A stretch of DNA of 64,000 nucleotides from Legionella gratiana (GCF_001467695.1 NZ_LNYE01000020.1:616368-680367); one strand, 5' to 3'; shown: positions 54,648 to 64,000, counted from the stretch's first letter. Notes: generated from the letters alone by a model not told the origin. A program made the numbers and translations.

Positions 54648-54975
54648 TTTAGACCCTCCGCTTTTCGCCTGAATCTTCTACACATCTTGTCTATCGCAAA
54701 TAAAACAGGATCCAATTATTTTTTTTGCAGAAGGAGACGGTATTGAGAGCATCGTCACCCTCTGCGTAAGCAGGGGGTCTCATACGCGTATGACTGCAAG
54801 GTGAAGTTTAGAGCAAAGATTTGTTACTTTTAGACCTTCCGCTTTTGCGGAAGGAGACGGTATTGAGAAGTCCCCCCCTCTGCGCAAGCAGCTGTCTCTT
54901 GATGAGATAGGATCAAGAGACAGGCTTTTCGCGGAGGGTGACGTTCTTTCGAAACTAAAAGTTGCTACCGACACC
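54648..54975. repeat. Complex intergenic repeat element with several hairpins
   Basis: TTTAGACC(C/T)TCCGCTTTT occurs at 54648-54665 and 54829-54846, and AAGGAGACGGTATTGAGA at 54731-54748 and 54851-54868. CCTTCCGC/GCGGAAGG (54835-54854) is an 8-bp hairpin with a TTTT loop. CTGTCTCTTGAT/ATCAAGAGACAG (54892-54923) is a 12-bp hairpin. A near-inverted copy of the CGTCACCCTCTGCG stretch (about 54754) occurs near 54932. Overall the second unit behaves as a long quasi-palindrome. It looks like a REP- or MITE-type repeat. The rest of the 54559-55126 gap has no gene. Confidence 0.6.
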
Positions 54976-55126
54976 CCATTCTTTCCTCAAGTTAACGCTA
55001 TTGAGTGTTCACGGAGAGCGTCTTATTCTACGCTTATGAACTAATATAGTGGGGATATTTTCCTGGAGAAAATGAATACATCATTATAAGATATCATTAT
55101 GTGTAGTCGTTGAATTCTTGGAAAAA

Positions 55127-55480
55127 ATGATTTTAATGTTTGCGATCCCTAATTGTGAGACTGTCAAAAAAGCTCGCCTTTTCTTAGAGAAAAATAAAAT
55201 TGATTATGAGTTTATCGATTTCAAAAAATGCCCACCAACAAAGGCACAAATAAAAGCATGGAGTGAGTACTCTGGTGAACTTCCAATCAACAAAAAAGGA
55301 ATGACTTATCGAAAATATAAAGACCATTATGAATCATTAAGTCTTCCAGAAAAAATAGATTTTATAATCGCAAATACCTCGCTTATCAAGCGACCTATTT
55401 TGATGCAAAATGATAAAACAGTTGCGTTAGGTTTTAACGAAGAACATTATAAAGAACTAATAACGATATTTATCAGGTAG
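55127..55480 (+). CDS. ArsC/Spx-like reductase family protein (YffB type)
   Basis: A 117-residue thioredoxin-fold protein of the ArsC/Spx family. The N-terminal FAIPNCETVKKARLFLEKN has one active-site cysteine. SLIKRPILM supplies the family arginine and GFNEEHYKEL the C-terminal pattern seen in YffB. The TTG at 55118 could also start it, but ATG 55127 is normal. YffB-type proteins are thought to be glutathione-linked reductases rather than true arsenate reductases. Function here is not proven. Confidence 0.85.
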   Translation: MILMFAIPNCETVKKARLFLEKNKIDYEFIDFKKCPPTKAQIKAWSEYSGELPINKKGMTYRKYKDHYESLSLPEKIDFIIANTSLIKRPILMQNDKTVALGFNEEHYKELITIFIR

Positions 55481-55511
55481 CCTACTTTTATAGTTTAAGT
55501 TCAAGGGATTA

Positions 55512-55685
55512 TTACGTCACCTTATGTACCAATAGATTAAATCGATAAACTATATCCGAAATATCATTAAGAGCGGTTGTTGAGCGTACTATGTGATGCG
55601 CTTCTTGGCTTGTTACTGGTAATTTTTTAGCGCGCTCATCTGGGTTAAAAAACGAGTCTTTAGGCGAATTGGAATAATGTTTCAT
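55512..55685 (-). CDS. Small hypothetical protein, 57 residues
   Basis: A complete frame starting MKHYSNSPKDSFF and ending LLVHKVT, with GGGGAA four bases before the ATG. It is convergent with the ArsC-like gene, whose stop codon lies 31 bp away. The composition is ordinary for a soluble, partly helical protein (QEAHHIVRSTTALNDISD). I do not recognise a family. The frame, ribosome-binding site and position make a real gene likely. Confidence 0.6.
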   Translation of the reverse strand: MKHYSNSPKDSFFNPDERAKKLPVTSQEAHHIVRSTTALNDISDIVYRFNLLVHKVT

Positions 55686-55929
55686 TACTTCCCCTTTGTT
55701 ATTTAATAAATTAACAAAAAGAGCAAAATTTCATCAAATGAATATTAAGGAAATCTTAATTTGCTTAAGTTTTATGTAAAAAAATTTTCGGGAAATAGAG
55801 AAATCAAACAGAATGTTGTTCCTATACACACTTTTTTAGAATACAAAATACAATTATTTATGTAATAATATAAACCTAGATAAAGGGAGACTCGTGGTGA
55901 TCAGGCACTCAGCAAGCTTATTGAATTAG

Positions 55930-56529
55930 ATGCATTATTTTCAAATACTCATGAAATCAAACCACCTATTAAAAATCATTCTGGCTAGCGCTTCTCCGCG
56001 GCGTTTACAAATATTGCAGGAGCATGGGTTTACTGCTGTGGTTATGCCTGCGGATATTGAAGAAATTTTGCAAAAAGACGAAGAGGCTAAAGAATATGTA
56101 ACCCGTCTTGCTCGAGAAAAAGCTCAAACTGTTTTGTCTCAAGTTGCAATAGACGACGCGGATCTCATTTTGGCAGCAGACACTACAGTGGTTTATCGGA
56201 ATCATATTCTAGAAAAACCTCACAACTACGAAGATGCATATAGAATGTTGCGCATGTTAAGCGGCAATTCTCATGAAGTTTATACGGGTTATGCCTTGGT
56301 TTTTCTACCACAACAACAATGGTGTATTGATTATGTGACAACCAATATTACTTTTCACTCCCTTACCGAACAACAAATAAAAAACTACATTGATTCAGGA
56401 GATCCTTTTGATAAGGCTGGAGGATATGGTATTCAGCAAGTACGAGATACTTTTGTTAAAGAAATTAAAGGCTCCTATTACAATGTAATGGGATTACCCA
56501 TAGAGGAAATTTTGAAAAAAATATCGTAA
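55930..56529 (+). CDS. maf: Maf-family nucleoside triphosphate pyrophosphatase
   Basis: A 199-residue cytosolic enzyme that hydrolyses non-canonical nucleoside triphosphates, most likely dTTP/UTP in the YhdE branch. LASASPRRLQIL (about 18-29) is the signature, followed by LILAADTTVV with the metal-binding aspartate, EKPHNYEDAYRML, GDPFDKAGGYGIQ and YYNVMGLP. Two starts are possible, 55930 and 55951; neither has a strong ribosome-binding site. Length and motifs are complete. Confidence 0.92.
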   Translation: MHYFQILMKSNHLLKIILASASPRRLQILQEHGFTAVVMPADIEEILQKDEEAKEYVTRLAREKAQTVLSQVAIDDADLILAADTTVVYRNHILEKPHNYEDAYRMLRMLSGNSHEVYTGYALVFLPQQQWCIDYVTTNITFHSLTEQQIKNYIDSGDPFDKAGGYGIQQVRDTFVKEIKGSYYNVMGLPIEEILKKIS

Positions 56530-56548
56530 GCGCTTCATGCACCGGGCG

Positions 56549-58666
56549 TCATCTATTTTTTTGCCATATAGATAATTGCGCTATGGAGTGCTGAAACTGG
56601 CGCTCTGTTTCACGAATTACAAAAGGAATGTCCTCAGTTGCAATTAGGTTAAATCGAGATTTTAGCAAAGATTTTATGCCCTCTATGGTTTTTTGAAATT
56701 CTCCATTAACTCTAATCCCTCCTAGCCAATTGGATTTATCAGTGTATTCTTCTAGCCAGGTATAGGAGGAGGTTAAAGCCAGAATTCCTTTAGGACTAAG
56801 ACGATCACTGATTGATTTTAAGAAAAGGGCTGGATTGTAAAGTTTGTTTATTAGATTTCCACAAAATACGAAATTATAATCTTTAAAAATCGGCTTTAGA
56901 TTGCATGCATCTCCTTGAATAAAATGAATTTTATCAATTAAATCGTAATAGCCTAGATCAGATAATTTCAGTTCTTTATAATCAACTAAATCACCTTCAG
57001 ACGTTATTGCATAGCGAATGATTCCTGTTTCTTTTAAACGCACTACTTGCTGTATAAAACGAGTTGAAAAATCAATTGCATCAACATGTTCAAAATACTT
57101 CGCTAATTCAAAGCTAAAACGACCCACCGAACAACCAAGGTCTAACGCTTTTAAAAGAGGAACATGAATAAAAAATTCCTTGCATCGGTTAATACACGTT
57201 ACCGGAAAGTTGGGTACTTCGAAGTATTCATTTCCATAATGAAATTCTAAAGATCGAGCGATTATTTGATCCGTTTCATAACCATTCATTTTTTCTGTTA
57301 ACAGTAAGGGGGTGTCACTTTGTACATAGCGAAAACCTGCATGCTGAAAGAAATGACGCCTAAACGCATAACGTGATTTTTTTGTGGCCAAATTACCTGT
57401 CGAAATCCAAGATCCCCCCTTAATTAAATTGTGTTGTCCATCAAAAGTTGGGGTAGAGAAATCATCATACAGTGGATGCACTTTAAAACCTGGAAATGCA
57501 TCTATTGGCGTTTCAGTCCATTGCCATACATTGCCTATAACATCATAGAACGATCCCATTTTAAATTTATTTATTGGGCATGATGAAGCGTAGTACTCAA
57601 GATTGATATTCCCAGGGGCCTTTTGCCAATCAGTGATATTCCCTTCGATTTTATGACGTAGAATAGTCCATTCTTCCTCTGTAGGTAAGCGGATATATTT
57701 TTTTTCAGTAAGTGATTTCCAATTACAAAAAGCTTTAGCCTCATGATAATTCACTTCAACAGGCCAGTTAAGTGGCAAAGGTATTTCTTCACATAAATTT
57801 CTTTGCCAAAATTGACCATTTTCAAAGCGCCAAAAACGGGGCATTTGGGCTTTGGTGTACGTCAGCCATTGTTTTCCTTCAGATGTCCACCACTCTAACT
57901 TTTCATATCCTCCGGCTTCAATAAAAAGTAAAAATTCCTGATTAGAGACTAAAAATTTTGAGGCAAAAAAATCATTGACCCCAACTTCTTTCTTACCGTA
58001 TTCGTTATCCCATCCAAAGAGTGTATGCTCCTGTTCACGACCTAATAAGAGATGTTTACCAGTTACTGCAATTAATTCATTTAGGGGAGCACTACCAACT
58101 TCAGTACAGGCTTGCCAGTTTTTCGATTTACGTAAGTAGATTAATGGAACCATTCTTAAAATGACAGAAGATGTTTCAAGGTGAATTCGCTCATGTTCAA
58201 TACCCATCAAAATAAGCCAAATTAGAGAATCTTGGTTTATCGTTGTTCCGATAGGTAGGTTATCAATTAAGCGCTCAATTAATATTTTTACTTGCTTACG
58301 ATAATCAGCAACTTCTTTAACTTTAGGCCAATTATAATGGGTTGTATTCAAATCATCCCAGGACATTTCATCAACCCCAACGGCAAACATGGATTCAAAT
58401 TGTTCATTAATTCTTTTATCAATGTATTGTCCAAGAATCAGTTTATTGATAAAAAAAGTTGCTGTATGGCCGTAATAAAATATCAACGGATGTCTTAAAG
58501 GTTCGGCACGAAGGTAATAGGCCTCGTCATTAGCAATACACGTAAATAGATTTTCATAAGTTTCAAAAGTGTTCCTGAAATATTTTTTCAGCTCATCTCG
58601 TTTTTGTACGGTCAATAAACTATCTAGTACAGGCGTTTTGAATGTATTTATCGTGTTTGCTTCCAT
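56549..58666 (-). CDS. ovoA: 5-histidylcysteine sulfoxide synthase with methyltransferase (OvoA)
   Basis: A 705-residue ovothiol synthase. The N-terminal DinB-like domain has the iron ligands His158, His162 and Glu164 in GIEHERIHLE. The central FGE-like domain (about 190-450) has FFASKFLVSNQEF, RLPTEEEW, DVIGNVWQWTETP and FRRHFFQHAGFRYV. The C-terminal methyltransferase (about 480-705) has LDLGCSVGRFSFELAK. The protein would join cysteine to histidine C5 as the sulfoxide and N-methylate the product after C-S cleavage by another enzyme. The three-domain length matches OvoA, not EgtB. It is divergent from a glutamate-cysteine-ligase-like gene, which fits thiol metabolism. Confidence 0.92.
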   Translation of the reverse strand: MEANTINTFKTPVLDSLLTVQKRDELKKYFRNTFETYENLFTCIANDEAYYLRAEPLRHPLIFYYGHTATFFINKLILGQYIDKRINEQFESMFAVGVDEMSWDDLNTTHYNWPKVKEVADYRKQVKILIERLIDNLPIGTTINQDSLIWLILMGIEHERIHLETSSVILRMVPLIYLRKSKNWQACTEVGSAPLNELIAVTGKHLLLGREQEHTLFGWDNEYGKKEVGVNDFFASKFLVSNQEFLLFIEAGGYEKLEWWTSEGKQWLTYTKAQMPRFWRFENGQFWQRNLCEEIPLPLNWPVEVNYHEAKAFCNWKSLTEKKYIRLPTEEEWTILRHKIEGNITDWQKAPGNINLEYYASSCPINKFKMGSFYDVIGNVWQWTETPIDAFPGFKVHPLYDDFSTPTFDGQHNLIKGGSWISTGNLATKKSRYAFRRHFFQHAGFRYVQSDTPLLLTEKMNGYETDQIIARSLEFHYGNEYFEVPNFPVTCINRCKEFFIHVPLLKALDLGCSVGRFSFELAKYFEHVDAIDFSTRFIQQVVRLKETGIIRYAITSEGDLVDYKELKLSDLGYYDLIDKIHFIQGDACNLKPIFKDYNFVFCGNLINKLYNPALFLKSISDRLSPKGILALTSSYTWLEEYTDKSNWLGGIRVNGEFQKTIEGIKSLLKSRFNLIATEDIPFVIRETERQFQHSIAQLSIWQKNR

Positions 58667-58833
58667 TCTCTAATACCTATATTTTAATAAATAAGATCTT
58701 AATTTATATATGCATATTTCGCGCCAAAATTTCATAGCAGGAAGTATCCACGATATTTTCTTATATCAATAAGGGTCTTTTTCTTTGATTAATAAATTAA
58801 ATTAATCTATCCTAAATGCACTTGTCTTAATAA

Positions 58834-59988
58834 ATGGCCATAAACATGGATGCTTATGAACTGTCTATTGGGTTGGAATTAGAAGCCAATGTGATTGATA
58901 TAAATACAGGTAAGGCAAGTATTGATTTTAATAACAAAGACTTTCAAAAATTTTCATCGTACTTTCTTGCCCAAGGCTATCCTGCACCTCAAACTGAGTT
59001 TGATGCGGCTACAGTTGAGCTGGCAACCTTACCTTATCACGATTTAGACTTAGCATTTAATCAGCTTTCTGTAAGTGTGGATGATGCTAATAATTTTTTA
59101 TATCAACAAGGATGTTTATTGCTTTTATTGGGCCTACATCCAGGAAGAGGTCGTGACGAATTAATAATGACAGATAGTCCATATTGCAGGGCTTCGTTAC
59201 CCTTAATGGCTGAGCAGGGTGGGCCATTATTTTATTGCAGTTACCAAATAAATCTCGGAGTGGGTTTGCGAGACATTGATTATTTGATTCCATTGTGTCA
59301 TTGGTTGCAAATATTCATGTGGCCTTGCTCTGTAATTACACAATCATCACCTATTTTCGCACATAGAGACACTAATTATAAATCATTTAGAGTCCGCCTG
59401 AATGATTCTCTAAGTGGGAGTCGGACTGGCCCATTGCCTTTAGATATTCGTAATTTAAATGAATTGCAACACTATTGTAACCATTTACCCGATGAAGCGA
59501 ATGCATTACGTAAATATAATGTCTGGTATGATATACTTCCAAAATTAATTAACCCAACAGATCCAACATCAGGATATCGCATCGAAATTAGAGTTGCTGA
59601 TACTTCTGCGTTATCAAAGCTTTATGTATTTACTCAGGCGATGTTCCTAACCTTTATGAGTATTTTTCATCAATTAAAATCGAAGGAATTAGTACCGTTA
59701 CCAGAACATCGATGGTTAATCCTTAATCGTGATAGTGTATTAAAAAAAGGGAGTAAAGCCAGAATAACTCATAATGGAGAAGAGTTCTATTCTATAAAGG
59801 ATTATCTTAACACCATTTGGCGCCCAATGGTTACCGACTCCGCGCGGTATTTGAGTATCGATATGGATAATCTGATTTCTAAACTTACTGGCGAGTCGCG
59901 CGCTGAACACATCTTGCACCAATTTCAAGTGCTATCAGCCGATCAAATGGCACTTAATTATGCTTATTGTGATTTCAATTCAAACTAG
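58834..59988 (+). CDS. Glutamate-cysteine ligase family 2-like protein
   Basis: A 384-residue protein of the GCS2 carboxylate-amine ligase group. LSIGLELEANVID (about 10-22) holds the metal-binding glutamates, TEFDAATVELAT the next acidic motif, and LGLHPGRGRDE and YRIEIRVADTS later ones. Such enzymes form gamma-glutamyl or related amide bonds with ATP. It is divergent from ovoA by 167 bp, so an amide-forming role in thiol metabolism, perhaps gamma-glutamylation of ovothiol or its precursor, is possible. That link is inference. No strong ribosome-binding site; the ATG chosen is the first of two. Confidence 0.75.
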   Translation: MAINMDAYELSIGLELEANVIDINTGKASIDFNNKDFQKFSSYFLAQGYPAPQTEFDAATVELATLPYHDLDLAFNQLSVSVDDANNFLYQQGCLLLLLGLHPGRGRDELIMTDSPYCRASLPLMAEQGGPLFYCSYQINLGVGLRDIDYLIPLCHWLQIFMWPCSVITQSSPIFAHRDTNYKSFRVRLNDSLSGSRTGPLPLDIRNLNELQHYCNHLPDEANALRKYNVWYDILPKLINPTDPTSGYRIEIRVADTSALSKLYVFTQAMFLTFMSIFHQLKSKELVPLPEHRWLILNRDSVLKKGSKARITHNGEEFYSIKDYLNTIWRPMVTDSARYLSIDMDNLISKLTGESRAEHILHQFQVLSADQMALNYAYCDFNSN

Positions 59989-59991
59989 AGA

Positions 59992-61653
59992 TTACTGATC
60001 GCGCCATAAAAGTGCTGCTATCGTTCCTTGGTCTTGAAAGACTTCCAACAAATTATCCAATGAGTTGATAGGGATGTTATTAACAACTAAGTTAAATATC
60101 AACTTATGATTATTTTTACTATGAATATACCCCGCTAAGGCTTGTCCTTTAAGAATCATTCCAGATTCACCACCGATTACATAAGTACCTGGTTTTGCAT
60201 AAACATGACCAGCTGCTCCTGAGAGTGTTGGGTTTGACTTAAAATTCGTAACAAAATCTAATGAGCCATCGTGTGCCAGAATAGGTAAGGCATTAAAAAA
60301 AGCATCGAAAGAAGTTTCTTTTGACATTATTGCTAACCATTTAGTAATGATCTTATTGGTTGCTGTCGTATCACCTCCTCCGCTCCCATCAATAAAATGG
60401 TATTCTGACGATGCAATGCCGTATTTGTTCTGGAGTTCTTTTTTCTCCATAGCTAAACTGCCAGCCATTGTGCGCTCTCCATTGGTGAGTCCCAAAAGCA
60501 TTAAGCTTGTATCAGCCCCTATATTGTAACTTACCTTGAGAATAAATTTTGCATGCTCTTGGTACGGAAGTGATTTAAGGGTTGTAATTTGATTCTCTTC
60601 ATTATAAAAAGGGCTAGGTTTGAGTAGATTGACAGGATTATCTTTCACTTTTGTGATTTTAGACACATCGACTCCTGCTTGTTGCAGCGCCTCAATGAAT
60701 ACAGTTCTTGCGAAATTAGCAGGTTTTGTGATTCTATAAGTTTGAATCAGGGGATAGCTGTTTGTCAAAGGTGGAGAAAAATTGATGGGTAGATCTCCTT
60801 TAATGATACCGAGACAATTCGGGTTTCCGATACACTTAGGTAGGACAGGGTGGAGCTCCAGCGTGTATTTTTTATTGGGTTGTGCGGTGACAAGCTCATT
60901 GATTACACTAAAAGCGGCCGATTTGGGACTCCAGTCCACAACGGATTTTTCGTTAACTTTGCCAGGCTTAATGATGACGTCCACTACATCATCATTAACA
61001 AATATGGGGGAGACATCAAATTGATTTCTGAAGTTAAACGCATCAAAAAGTCTATCATCAATAATTACGTCACCGGTTATTGCATGAATGCCCAATTTTT
61101 TTATCTGTTTTGCTAAATTTTGATATCCTGCTAAAGGATTTGTTTGGGTCAATATAGCATTGCCTAGTGAATCCGCTTCATTATGATCAAATGGGGTAAA
61201 AGCGATTTTACCATTAGGAAGGGTACGGCCACCCATGGTCAAATCTCCAGATGCGACAAGCACCAGATTGCCATTTAGGGTTCCATTCTGAATTACGCCA
61301 TCCTTATGTACAGTAGTCACAGAATAATAGTTGGGTCCTACTTTATTTAATAACTCACCAATACTGAATATCTTACGAACTGAACCTATAAAAAAATGAG
61401 TGTCTGAATTTAAATTTAACAACTCTTGTCCTGTTTCAAGATTAAGAACACGTAATCCCCATTGGGCATTTTTATACATAGGTTTATTCATGATTGCCTC
61501 TATATCTGCAGGAATAGCAGTTTCTGACTTCGAAGAAGCTGTTTGAAGCTGATCATTGCTTTGGATTAACGTAGTTACGGCACTCAAAATTGGCATGGAT
61601 ACGATCATTAAAAGAATAGAAAGTGATAAGCTGGTCAAGCAGTTCTTAAACAT
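59992..61653 (-). CDS. dacB: PBP4-type D-Ala-D-Ala carboxypeptidase/endopeptidase (S13)
   Basis: A 553-residue exported penicillin-binding protein that trims or cuts peptidoglycan peptides. The N-terminus (LSILLMIVSMPILSAV) is a signal peptide or anchor. The SxxK motif is Ser91-Val-Arg-Lys94, the SxN motif is SYN in VSYNIGADTSL, and the third motif is KPGT in HVYAKPGTYV rather than the usual KTG. S13 proteins have a long insert between the first two motifs, present here. AAGGA lies upstream of the ATG. It is convergent with the GCS2-like gene, stops four bases apart. Activity is expected unless the altered third motif weakens it. Confidence 0.88.
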   Translation of the reverse strand: MFKNCLTSLSLSILLMIVSMPILSAVTTLIQSNDQLQTASSKSETAIPADIEAIMNKPMYKNAQWGLRVLNLETGQELLNLNSDTHFFIGSVRKIFSIGELLNKVGPNYYSVTTVHKDGVIQNGTLNGNLVLVASGDLTMGGRTLPNGKIAFTPFDHNEADSLGNAILTQTNPLAGYQNLAKQIKKLGIHAITGDVIIDDRLFDAFNFRNQFDVSPIFVNDDVVDVIIKPGKVNEKSVVDWSPKSAAFSVINELVTAQPNKKYTLELHPVLPKCIGNPNCLGIIKGDLPINFSPPLTNSYPLIQTYRITKPANFARTVFIEALQQAGVDVSKITKVKDNPVNLLKPSPFYNEENQITTLKSLPYQEHAKFILKVSYNIGADTSLMLLGLTNGERTMAGSLAMEKKELQNKYGIASSEYHFIDGSGGGDTTATNKIITKWLAIMSKETSFDAFFNALPILAHDGSLDFVTNFKSNPTLSGAAGHVYAKPGTYVIGGESGMILKGQALAGYIHSKNNHKLIFNLVVNNIPINSLDNLLEVFQDQGTIAALLWRDQ

Positions 61654-61755
61654 TGGCTTTGTCCTTTTTTTGCCATGAAATTGAGCCCAATAAACCGTGA
61701 GGCATTGGTAACACTGATCCTTAAAATCTTCTATTATATGGAGAGTTTTTTCAAC

Positions 61756-63012
61756 TTAAACTTTCGCATACAGTTTCTTCACCCAAGGACCAATGGTCAG
61801 TCCTTGAAACAAAATTGAGAAAATCACTACCATATAGGTCATCATCAAAATCGCTTCGAAGGCAAATTCATTTGCTTTGCCAACGGTGTCATGTAGAGAA
61901 AGAGCTAGTGCTACCGATATCCCTCCACGTAGGCCGCCCCAAGTGAGAATTTTGATGCTGTGTGGCGTGAAGTCCAATTGACGTCGCATTAACGCTAACG
62001 GAACTGCTACTGAGATCCATCGGGCCAGTAGGACTACTGGAATCGCCATAATTCCAATCAACAGATATTGTTTATTGATGGTTAAAACCAGCACTTCCAG
62101 GCCAATTAAAACGAAGAGCACTGCGTTGAGTATTTCGTCGAGTAATTCCCAAAAGGTATCCAAGTGTTCACGAGTTTTACTGGACATCGCAAATGTTCGT
62201 CCATGATTGCCGATAAGTAGCCCCGCTACTACCATTGCAATAGGTGCTGAGATATGAAGTCGTTCTCCTAAAGTATATCCTCCCATCACTAGTGCGAGAG
62301 AGATAAGAATTTCAACTTGATAGTTGTCTATGGATTTTAACATTTGATAGGTAATATACCCAGTTGCTAGTCCGAACAAGACTCCGCCAATTGCTTCTGT
62401 AACGAATAACATTAATAAACGTGAGACACTGATCTCCTGCATTCCCGAGGCCATTTCTAGAATACCAAGAAAAAGCACAACGCCTACTCCATCATTAAAG
62501 AGCGACTCCCCAGCAATTTTCATTTCCAAATTCTTAGGTGCACCTAAAACTTTCAAAATACTGAGTACTGCGATCGGATCAGTGGGAGAAATAAGGGCAC
62601 CAAAAAGCAGACAGTAGGTAAATGAGATTTGCATGTTGAGAGTATGGAGTAACCCATAAGTTAACAGACCTACAAGGATGGTAGATATAAATGTGCCAAT
62701 AAGGGCAAGCACGGTGACAACAATTTTTTGTTCGGCAAGCTGACTAATATTAACATGAAGTGCACCTGCAAAGAGCAGAAAAGCCAGCATTCCATGAAGT
62801 AATGCTTCATTAAAATTAACCTGCCCCAAAAAATTTTTAGCATTTGAAATAATTCCAGGCCATATCGTACCACTTACATTTAAGCTTAAAGAAAATACAA
62901 GGGCTATAGCCATCAATCCGATCGTTGGGGGAAGTTTAAACAGTTTAAAATTGACATAGCTAAACATCGCGGAAATCGTGATTAGAATGGCAATGATTTC
63001 AAAAAGCGACAT
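61756..63012 (-). CDS. Cation:proton antiporter, CPA1 (NhaP-like)
   Basis: A 418-residue inner-membrane antiporter with about 12-13 segments that exchanges Na+ or K+ for protons. The family blocks [14 protein letters not shown] (about 138-151) and [14 protein letters not shown] (about 170-183) contain the transport aspartates, and [17 protein letters not shown] (about 355-371) is the late CPA1 motif. Start 63012 is chosen because AAGGA lies six bases upstream; ATG 63018 overlaps that site. It is upstream of dacB on the same strand with 102 bp between. Role in pH or sodium homeostasis is standard. Confidence 0.9.
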   Translation of the reverse strand: MSLFEIIAILITISAMFSYVNFKLFKLPPTIGLMAIALVFSLSLNVSGTIWPGIISNAKNFLGQVNFNEALLHGMLAFLLFAGALHVNISQLAEQKIVVTVLALIGTFISTILVGLLTYGLLHTLNMQISFTYCLLFGALISPTDPIAVLSILKVLGAPKNLEMKIAGESLFNDGVGVVLFLGILEMASGMQEISVSRLLMLFVTEAIGGVLFGLATGYITYQMLKSIDNYQVEILISLALVMGGYTLGERLHISAPIAMVVAGLLIGNHGRTFAMSSKTREHLDTFWELLDEILNAVLFVLIGLEVLVLTINKQYLLIGIMAIPVVLLARWISVAVPLALMRRQLDFTPHSIKILTWGGLRGGISVALALSLHDTVGKANEFAFEAILMMTYMVVIFSILFQGLTIGPWVKKLYAKV

Positions 63013-63207
63013 AAACATTCCTTCGTTTAAACCGAATTATCAGAGTCAGCTATTAATACAATATGTAAGCGGACAAAAGCAAGTTTAAACTTAGAAAAAG
63101 CAGTTAAGTCCTACTGCGCAAGCTAAGAGCACTGAGTCTGCTGGATTTTTTTTAATCTCGTACACCCAAAACAAGCCGACATAAGACAAGGTTTTGTGAG
63201 TGGATAC

Positions 63208-64000
63208 TTAAGGCCTAATATGTCCATTCCCAAAGACAACCCATTTATAACTTGTTAAAGCATCTAGAGACATAGGGCCACGAGCATGTAATTTTTGCGT
63301 ACTGATTCCTATTTCAGCACCCATGCCAAATTGTCCGCCATCAGTAAATGCTGTTGACGCGTTCACGTAAACGGCTGCTGCATCAATATGATCAAGAAAA
63401 TAACTCTGTGTTGTATGATCTTCAGCAATAATTGCTTCGCTATGACCCGAGCTATATTCCATAATATGTTTCACTGCCTCTTCTACTGAATCAACAGTTT
63501 TTATTGCCATTTTATAAGATAAAAATTCTTGCCCAAAGTCATCAGGAGTTGCCTTATGAAGTAACTGTTTGGGGTAAAATAATTTAATTGCCTCATAGCT
63601 AAATTGATCTGCAAAAATTTCAACATTTTTATCGGCGAGTGATTTTACGATTAATGGTAAATCAAGCAATCGCTCTTTATGAATTATCAAGGTGTCGAGT
63701 GCATTACAAACGCTCACTCTTCTCGTTTTGGCATTGTCAATAATGGTACGACCTTTCTCTATATCCCCACTTTGATCGAAATAAATATGAACAATTCCAG
63801 CCCCTGTTTCAATAAAAGGTATTCTTGCATGTTCACGTACAAAATTGATTAATGATTGACTTCCTCTTGGAATACACACATCAACTAACTGGTTGGCTTG
63901 CAAAAGAATATGAATTGCCTCTCGTTCTAATGGTAATAAATAAACAATAGTTTCGCTAATATGATGATGATGGAGAACTTGGTGAATCAAGGAAACTAAA
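63208..64000 (-). CDS. proA: Gamma-glutamyl phosphate reductase, partial
   Basis: Second enzyme of proline biosynthesis; reduces gamma-glutamyl phosphate to the semialdehyde with NADPH. The visible 263 residues are the C-terminal part; the frame is open to the window edge, so the start lies beyond 64000. Features are [27 protein letters not shown], the catalytic cysteine in [32 protein letters not shown] and TYKW-like TSYKWVVFG. No defect is seen. Confidence 0.93.
   Translation of the reverse strand, partial: LVSLIHQVLHHHHISETIVYLLPLEREAIHILLQANQLVDVCIPRGSQSLINFVREHARIPFIETGAGIVHIYFDQSGDIEKGRTIIDNAKTRRVSVCNALDTLIIHKERLLDLPLIVKSLADKNVEIFADQFSYEAIKLFYPKQLLHKATPDDFGQEFLSYKMAIKTVDSVEEAVKHIMEYSSGHSEAIIAEDHTTQSYFLDHIDAAAVYVNASTAFTDGGQFGMGAEIGISTQKLHARGPMSLDALTSYKWVVFGNGHIRP

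Noticed and set aside
1..64000. tRNA genes and rRNA genes
   Set aside because: Apart from the tmRNA no cloverleaf-like stretch with a GTTCGAATC-type T-loop and matching acceptor was recognised by eye; a covariance search would be needed to exclude them fully.

Overview
The window reads as a stretch of chromosome from a Legionella-type gammaproteobacterium, probably not L. pneumophila itself. The support is an AT-rich base composition, a tmRNA encoding the tag ANDENFAGGEAIAA (the tag I recall for Legionella), several long, lysine-rich, low-similarity proteins of the kind that act as Dot/Icm effectors, and familiar Legionella accessory genes (homospermidine synthase, dipeptide epimerases, a pvc isocyanide cluster, an ovothiol synthase). 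No sequence search was possible, so family calls rest on motifs and remembered family patterns. Residue positions are counted by hand and may be off by a few.

Layout. 0-2 kb: the end of oligopeptidase A (prlC) and a complete tmRNA gene. 2-8.5 kb: a graveyard of mobile DNA downstream of the tmRNA. It holds integrase arm-type-like repeats, a tandem array of 23-bp repeats, a truncated IS21 istA, a DUF4143 ATPase flanked by unusual palindromes, an effector-like protein, an IS982 transposase tail, an internally deleted copy of a dipeptide epimerase gene, and a flippase. 8.6-12.2 kb: the intact epimerase and a 763-residue effector candidate. 12.3-19.3 kb: homospermidine synthase divergent from a tightly coupled operon of aldehyde dehydrogenase, GABA-type aminotransferase, second dipeptide epimerase and permease, which suggests polyamine and peptide-derived amino acid metabolism.

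19.4-25.9 kb: the most striking locus, a three-gene operon on the minus strand for a sterol C-methyltransferase family protein, a 3beta-HSD-like dehydrogenase and a steroid 5-alpha-reductase-like membrane enzyme. It is divergent from a one-module NRPS (adenylation, carrier, terminal condensation). 25.9-34.3 kb: an S51 peptidase, hypothetical proteins, a small beta-barrel protein, a PPP-family phosphatase, a DMT transporter, a broken DUF808 gene and a large SDR-SPW-VKOR fusion. 34.7-39.7 kb: a LysR regulator and three proteins with phosphoryl-transfer or Nudix-like motifs that look like effectors. 39.8-45.6 kb: MFS and FUSC transporters, then a higher-G+C patch with an unknown protein and a sterol-desaturase-family hydroxylase.

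45.7-51.3 kb: a LysR-controlled pvcA-pvcB-FAD monooxygenase-ATP-grasp cluster, predicted to make an isocyanide-derived metabolite. 51.3-64 kb: mostly chromosomal genes (CBS protein, cca, outer-membrane protein, ArsC/YffB-like reductase, maf, PBP4-type dacB, Na+/H+ antiporter, proA fragment) together with ovoA divergent from a glutamate-cysteine-ligase-like gene, and a complex intergenic repeat element. Two small genes (34174..34341 and 55512..55685) lie on the minus strand in gaps between larger genes.
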